A stretch of 64,000 bases of DNA from Juglans regia. Lineage: Eukaryota > Streptophyta > Magnoliopsida > Fagales > Juglandaceae. The number at the start of each line of letters is the position of its first letter. Position 1 is the first letter of the stretch. A program made the translations under genes and the position numbers. Below, one piece after another: positions 58,883 to 64,000 of the stretch. Below the pieces are notes generated by a model that saw only the letters and a program-made list of their open reading frames with translations, was not told where the DNA came from and made no database searches. The stretch lies in the NCBI RefSeq assembly GCF_001411555.2, contig NC_049904.1, forward strand, positions 24,627,370-24,691,369, in the 5' to 3' direction.

Positions 58883-59380
58883 TCAATTCATGGGATAAAC
58901 ACTATCAACAGTATATTCATACTTGTTTACCATTTATTTTATAAGGTAGTTGATCATATCTCATTCGAGAGACTATCATCTATATCGCATATATACTCAG
59001 TCCAAAACTCTAATGTTAGTAAAAATTTCGGCAGCATTTTCCTACAATTCTCCAAGTATGCTAGTCACGATAAGTCGTCGACACTCATGGGCCGAGAAAC
59101 TTACAGACCACATACCCAAAGAATGTAATGAATCACTAAACCAAAATTTTAATTGACTAACACAAGAGTTTAAACTGAATATATATGCCATATAGATGAT
59201 AGAATCTCAAACTGTCCACACGGGTCTAAGGTTCAAGTACATATAAAAATAACCCTGAAATTCAAAACTGTCCAACTCCTACAATTATACAATAAATTTG
59301 AAAGCAAAACACATTCCAAATCACATTCCAAATCACAAATACATTGCAAAATTACATTACTAATCACCAATCTTATAAAT
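58883..59380. other. 5' flank of the TNP2 remnant, non-coding
   Basis: No coding sequence supported on either strand; it leads into the 125-bp array. Confidence 0.4.
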
Positions 59381-59850
59381 ATTTTATAAGTATTAGTTAT
59401 AAATTTAAGTATTAATAATTGCTATGTTATATTATATTTTTAGTTTCCATTTTAATTTAAGTGCAAAATATTTTGTAATTATACTATATATTTTTTTAAT
59501 TAAATATTTTATAATTATTAGACATTAATTTAAGTATTAATAATTGCTATGTTATATTATATTTTAAGTTTTCATTTTAATTTAAGTGCAAAATATTTTG
59601 TAATTATACTATATAGTTTTTTAATTAAATATTTTATAAGTATTAAACATTAATTTAAGTATTAATAATTTCTATGTTATATTATATTTTAAGTTTCCAT
59701 TTTAATTTAAGTGTTAAATATTTTTTAATTATACTATATAGTTTTTTAATTAAATATTTTATAAGTATTAAACATTAATTTAAGTATTAATAATTGCTAT
59801 GTTATATTATATTTTAAATTTCCATTTTAATGTGCAAAATATTTTGTTAT
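59381..59850. repeat. 125-bp AT-rich tandem array, about 3.7 copies
   Basis: TAAGTATTAATAATTGCTATG (with one T variant) starts at 59406, 59531, 59656 and 59781, an exact 125-base period. Copies are nearly identical, including AAGTGCAAAATATTTTGTAA and AATTAAATATTTTATAAGTA. High similarity suggests recent amplification. Confidence 0.95.
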
Positions 59851-59939
59851 AATTCTTAAGTATTTTATATTTTAAGTATAATTTTTATATATGTTATTAG
59901 TCTTTTAAGTAAAATCTTGCACTTAAAATCTTATTAGTC

Positions 59940-61620
59940 TGTTTGAACAAGATGATGTTCGAACAAGATCTCATTCGAATGAACATTATAGCGTTCAAAC
60001 GGGATAAGCCCAGATTCTAGATACCAAACAGAGACAAAACATTTACCACAAAACACAATTTTTACAAACACAATCTCATAAGATGCATATTGGTTGACAA
60101 CCCATTTTAAATAGGATTGCACAAACACAAATATGTCAAAAATCTTAACATAATTAATTATAAATTATAAATTATCATAAATCTAAAAATTATAAATATT
60201 ACCTCAAATTTAAGAATCCAAATAAAATATGAATCTACAATACCTACACAAGCATAAAACACATTATGAGAAAATCTTAAATCATGTGCAATAAGCTAAC
60301 ATTAATGAAACTCGAAATACAAAAAAAAAAAAACAAAAAAACAAAAAAATAAGTAATACCTCTTATAAACCTCTCCTCTCTCTCAAAAATCTCTTCTCTC
60401 TCACTAAGTTTGTTCCTCTCTCTCTCCACAATACTCTCTCACACACAAAATCGTCTGATGTGCTCTGCCTCAAAAGAAATCCAACTTCATTGTGAAAATG
60501 AACTAGAGGTTGAGGTATTTGAATTTGTAAAGTCCCGTTTGAACTGGACATTTACACATTTGAACACGAAAATTTTGAATAGGCGTCAAATCTGCCGCGA
60601 TTTAATTCACGTTCAAACGTGTAATATTGTCGTTCGAACTAACAAATCAGAATATTCCTTGGCATATTCTTCAAATGTAGAGAAGCTCAAACGGTATTTT
60701 CATAACACAATTCCACCAGTGCATTTGAATAAGGAATTTTCACGTTTGAATAAACTAACATTCAATGTATTTGGCGTGAAATTTCCCTCCAAACTATACG
60801 AGTATAGTTATCATAACTTATATAAAGTAGCTATATAATTAAGCCATTGTAATTATATTAAGTACTTAGTATGTTATAGATAATAGAATAAATATATCTA
60901 TAAATAATATACTAAATATATTAAACAAAATTATTATAATACGATTATTAGTTTTATTTTTATACTTTTGTACTTTGTAATATTAGTATTATTATATATT
61001 ATTATTAGTAATATAATTAGAAATATATTAGTATAATAAATGTTTGAACGGATATTTATCCAATTCAAATGAGACGCCACGGTCATTATATACTCAGTTC
61101 GAATATAATGAAACAAATCGCTCCAATTCGAACTAGTAGCAATCGAGAGCAACAATTTAGCCCCTTATCTCCACCGTAAAAACCGCCACTCAACCGTTGT
61201 AGCAACCCCACATTTAAACTTCTAAGAGGTATGGGTCAAGTCTCCACATCTATTGTTTGGTTTTATGTTCGAATGGGTTGTGTTTAGGGGGGTATGGATT
61301 TCGAATCCGAAATCTCCCATTTTGGTGTATTCCGTAGAAATAACATCAAAATAATTGGTAGAAACGATTGGGTTTTACTCCTCAATCATTTATACTGATT
61401 AAAACAAAGGATAACATCTAGATTAGGTTTTTTCGTTCGTGTCTGAGTGCCATGGTTGTTTGGCGTGTTCCTGTTCGAACGAGCTCTAGTCCATTCGAAC
61501 TCTCATTTGCCAAACAGATTTATTTCGGTTCAAACAAAATAAATTTGTTCGAATGAATAGAACAGTCCATTCAAGTAGATTTTACTAGTTCGAACAGAAT
61601 ATGTTCCGTTCGAACTAATT
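59940..61620. repeat. CACTA subterminal repeats (GTTCGAA type), far side of element 2
   Basis: Scattered GTTCGAAC, GTTTGAAC and ATTCGAATG motifs (clusters near 59940-60000, 60535-60740, 61040-61130 and 61260-61620), separated by AT-rich sequence. No coding sequence is supported; the ORF on the plus strand near 60410-60838 has no family features. Confidence 0.65.
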
Positions 61621-61719
61621 ATTTCAATTCAGTTCAATATAATATAATTTTTCAATAATAAAATTTAAATATTATGATTAATTTTATTCTTACTTTCCTT
61701 GTAGTTAAATAGTATAATA

Positions 61720-62824
61720 ATGGCATCTAGTTGAAGAAAACGTGTGAGAAATCAGCTCGGTCAAAGTAGTGGAGCAGCTCATGCTCAAGAGACGAGGCCT
61801 ATACTTGTCAAGCGTGAGATCATTTTGTCTAAATTCTCAGATCTTTCATGGGAGGGACGGAGCATACAATCCATCTTCACCGAGCGGAGATAGACACCGA
61901 TCTGTCAGCTGCGGGGGACTGCATATCCAGAGATAGTCGGTGAGTTTTACCGTGCCATGGGAGAGGATAGCGCTGATGCTCTGTTTTACACCTTATCAGT
62001 CCGGGGAGTGAGTATTACTTTCTCTCCCCGCATTACTGCTGAGTTCCTTGACATCCTGTGCGTGGGCAGCGCATATCCTGCAGCGACTGCACGGAGACCA
62101 GCGACTGCACCATCTAATTCCGACACACCGGCCGCATCATCCACGCTAGCCCCGAATGTACAGCCGGATGCTAGTTCGGATGGTAGTGAGAATGAGGATC
62201 TACCTGATGATGGTCTCATAGACGATCAGGTGCGTCAGTTAGTGCAAGACCTTTCGGCTCCTCTATATGATGGGAGCAAGGTGATCCGACAGGTCGATTG
62301 TATAGCATTTTTAAGAATGCTTAATGTGATTGTTGCTATAATATCTATTCCAAAAAAAACAAAATTGATTTCGAGATCGATCGAGCCAGATTTTTGCTGG
62401 GATAGCACGATGGGATCTCATTCATCCGGCTTTGTATTTCTTCCTTTGCATTCGATCAGAGTCACACTATTCCAATGGAAGTAGTTTACCATTTGTGCTG
62501 CTGATATCTAACCTCCTACTCCGATCAGGGGATATATTGTCTGTAACTGAGTGGAGGTCGCCACAGATGGGGCCCCTTAACAAGACCACATTCAATAAAA
62601 ACAACGAGCACTCGTGGAAGACTGCACCAGAACAACCTAGTGCCACGCCGAAAGATCTAGCTTCTAGTAGTACTGCCACTATTGAGAGACAGCCTCCTGG
62701 GGCTACTTTGGATCAGGTATGAGCTCTGTTTGTGGAGTTCGTTGAGTCCATCATGGAGAAGTTTAGAGATCTGGAAGGACGCATTAAAATGTTACAAGAG
62801 GATGTTGATCTACTTAGCAAATAG
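61720..62824 (+). pseudogene. Putative plant transposon protein (Transposase_32/PF20167-like)
   Basis: ATG at 61720 begins MASS followed by a stop. The same frame continues KRVRNQLGQSSGAAHAQETR, another stop, then EIVGEFYRAM and LFYTLSVRGVSITFSPRITA, FLDILCVG. The EFY...VRGV...FSPR..A.FL pattern is what I associate with the putative plant transposon protein domain, whose function is unknown. A Pro/Ser/Thr-rich acidic linker follows (PDASSDGSENEDLPDDGLID), then degraded frames and a C-terminal heptad-like tail MEKFRDLEGRIKMLQEDVDL ending at 62824. It is on the strand opposite to the CACTA genes. Family assignment is from pattern only. Confidence 0.5.
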
Positions 62825-63848
62825 ATCGTTTTAGTTATTATTTTACTTTTTTATGTTGTATTGAACATTATATATTTGAGATGTAATTAAAGTATAGTTT
62901 TTATTTTTCGTGTTTGCTATCTTGTTTATTTTTTTCATTTTACTTGACGTTCATGATAATATAAAAAATGATATTATCTTTAAAGTTATATTTATATAAA
63001 TTTAACATAAAAGAAATCACTATAAAGTTTTGAAATTAATTACATAAAATTAATTTATAAATTTATAAATATTTTAACTCACTCCAAATCATAATATATA
63101 ATATATGCACATTTTTATATTTTGAAAATGATAACAAATTAATGAAAAACAATATTTATTACTTTAATAGAAAAAAAATATATGCACAAATTAATGATGA
63201 TAAACAAATTAATGCAAAAAATGTCCGTTCGAACAAATAAATTTAAGTTTGAACTGTTATTAACTTTCTCTGAAAAAAATAAATTAATTTCCCGCGAATA
63301 TTATTATTCGAATAGATAGTTGGAAATCCAGCCTCTGCCAATAACAAACTACTTTCATGATTAAAACTTCCTGCCTCTTCAAACAAAAGCTCACCCTCCT
63401 TACTATATATAGAGCACACAATCTACATTCAAATCCAAATTTTAATATATAATCTAAATGAAAGGATTTAAATGAAAAAAAAAAATCTAAATCCATATTT
63501 TCCTCAAAGATTCATTAATGTAAATGTTATACACATGAATTTGAAAGTGTTATTTCTTGTTAAAGTGGAGTGTGTGAACTGCAAATCTGAAATCTGAGAG
63601 CATAGGACATGGTTTAAGTGTTAAAAGCCCATCTTCTTGTCCAACCATCTCCCTTCCTTTCTTAGGTTTCCATTTTCTCACAGCTAATTAGTCAAAAGAA
63701 TACAAATTGGGTCGCAAGGACCTGTCCTCTAATCCTATGGCCATGGTTTTCTTATCATTTTAGGTCCATTTTCTTTAAACTTGTTTTGTTTAGAAGGAAT
63801 CCAAACATTTTATAATGATATGAACTGAATAGCAAACAATAGATTAAG
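62825..63848. other. AT-rich spacer with a few GTTCGAA motifs
   Basis: TCCGTTCGAAC at about 63222 and TTATTCGAATAG near 63305 resemble the CACTA subterminal motif and mark the approximate right limit of element 2. No CACTA tip and no gene were found. Confidence 0.4.
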
Positions 63849-64000
63849 ACTTGTTTGGATAGTAAAAATATTTAATCTCATCTTATCTTATTATTATAAT
63901 TTTTTTAAATTTTAACACAAAATATAATAAACAATTCAATTTTTTGAAATTTTAAAATAATAATGATATTAAAAAATAATATTCTAACAAGATTTTATTC
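63849..64000. mobile_element. TTTGGAT-family MITE, cut by the window edge
   Basis: Starts ACTTGTTTGGATAGTAAAAA and continues AATCTCATCTTATCTTATTA, AACACAAAATATAATAAACA, then AAAAAATAATATTCTAACAA. It parallels the MITE at 14207-14400 over its whole length. The right end lies outside the window. Confidence 0.7.

Larger units (their letters stand above)
53813..63320 (-). mobile_element. CACTA (En/Spm) transposon 2, reverse orientation, composite
   Basis: The tip CACTACAAGATATATGG at 53813 is a classic CACTA end. Inside it, on the minus strand, the two CACTA genes follow in the same order as in element 1 (second ORF 56070-54600, TNP2-like 58882-56159). GTTCGAAC-type repeats occupy 54000-54450, 59940-61620 and around 63220. 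A 125-bp array and a plus-strand Transposase_32-like ORF lie in the far part. The opposite tip was not found, so the right boundary is approximate, and two nested elements are possible. Confidence 0.7.

Noticed and set aside
58676..59128. 150-codon plus-strand ORF
   Set aside because: It lies antisense to the N-terminal part of the TNP2 remnant, which has clear domain motifs.
60410..60838. 142-codon plus-strand ORF
   Set aside because: It overlaps CACTA subterminal repeats (GTTCGAAC-type words are translated within it) and has no recognisable domain.

Overview
This window is nuclear DNA of a flowering plant, most likely a woody dicot. The evidence is eukaryotic throughout: intron-bearing genes, plant-type F-box and class 3 lipase genes, and dense nested plant transposons (hAT, CACTA, Ty1/copia, Ty3/gypsy, TRIM, L1-type LINE, MITEs). 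One abundant-looking MITE (14207-14400, again at 63849-64000) resembles elements I associate with walnut/hickory (Juglandaceae). That family guess is from memory and weak. There are no operons, bacterial signals, CRISPR arrays or recognisable tRNA/rRNA genes.

Only two or three host loci are visible. A spliced F-box gene runs off the left edge (minus strand, 1-938, with a TATA box near 1391-1402). A DAD1/PLA1-I-type class 3 lipase at 43279-44781 (plus) keeps its GxSxG motif and later catalytic residues, but carries a nonsense codon and two compensating frameshifts. Fragments of an unrecognised host gene lie at 19175-19551 and perhaps 29752-29943, separated by transposons.

Layout: 1-1.4 kb F-box gene; 1.4-5.4 kb AT-rich spacer; 5.5-9.6 kb decayed hAT element with 3' tandem repeats; 9.7-15.9 kb CACTA element (TNP2-like plus a second MPPKRK-starting ORF, MITE in an intron); 16.0-16.5 kb probable small CACTA derivative; 17.6-18.6 kb LINE fragment; 19.6-23.5 kb copia element (minus); 23.8-24.2 kb solo LTR; 24.7-25.3 kb hAT-like MITE with 8-bp duplication; 25.8-29.3 kb LINE (minus); 31.3-35.1 kb GC-rich block with 50-bp and 96-bp tandem arrays; 35.1-36.0 kb short coding-less LTR element; 37.6-43.0 kb second copia element (minus) with a TRIM inserted in its 5' LTR; 43.3-44.8 kb lipase; 44.9-49.9 kb a TRIM split by a chimeric LTR element; 50.1-52.8 kb third copia relic; 53.8 to about 63.3 kb second CACTA element (minus) with a 125-bp satellite-like array and an opposite-strand Transposase_32-like ORF; 63.85 kb to the end, a MITE.

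The most interesting structure is at 44914-49904. A 172-bp-LTR TRIM with target duplication TTACA was split, inside its first LTR, by an element flanked by duplication TGACT. The left end of that element is a TRIM-type 172-bp LTR and its right end is an unrelated gypsy-type LTR of about 2.8 kb. Exact lengths and both duplications can be read directly from the sequence. I see no conserved new multi-gene system; the novelty here is in element structure.
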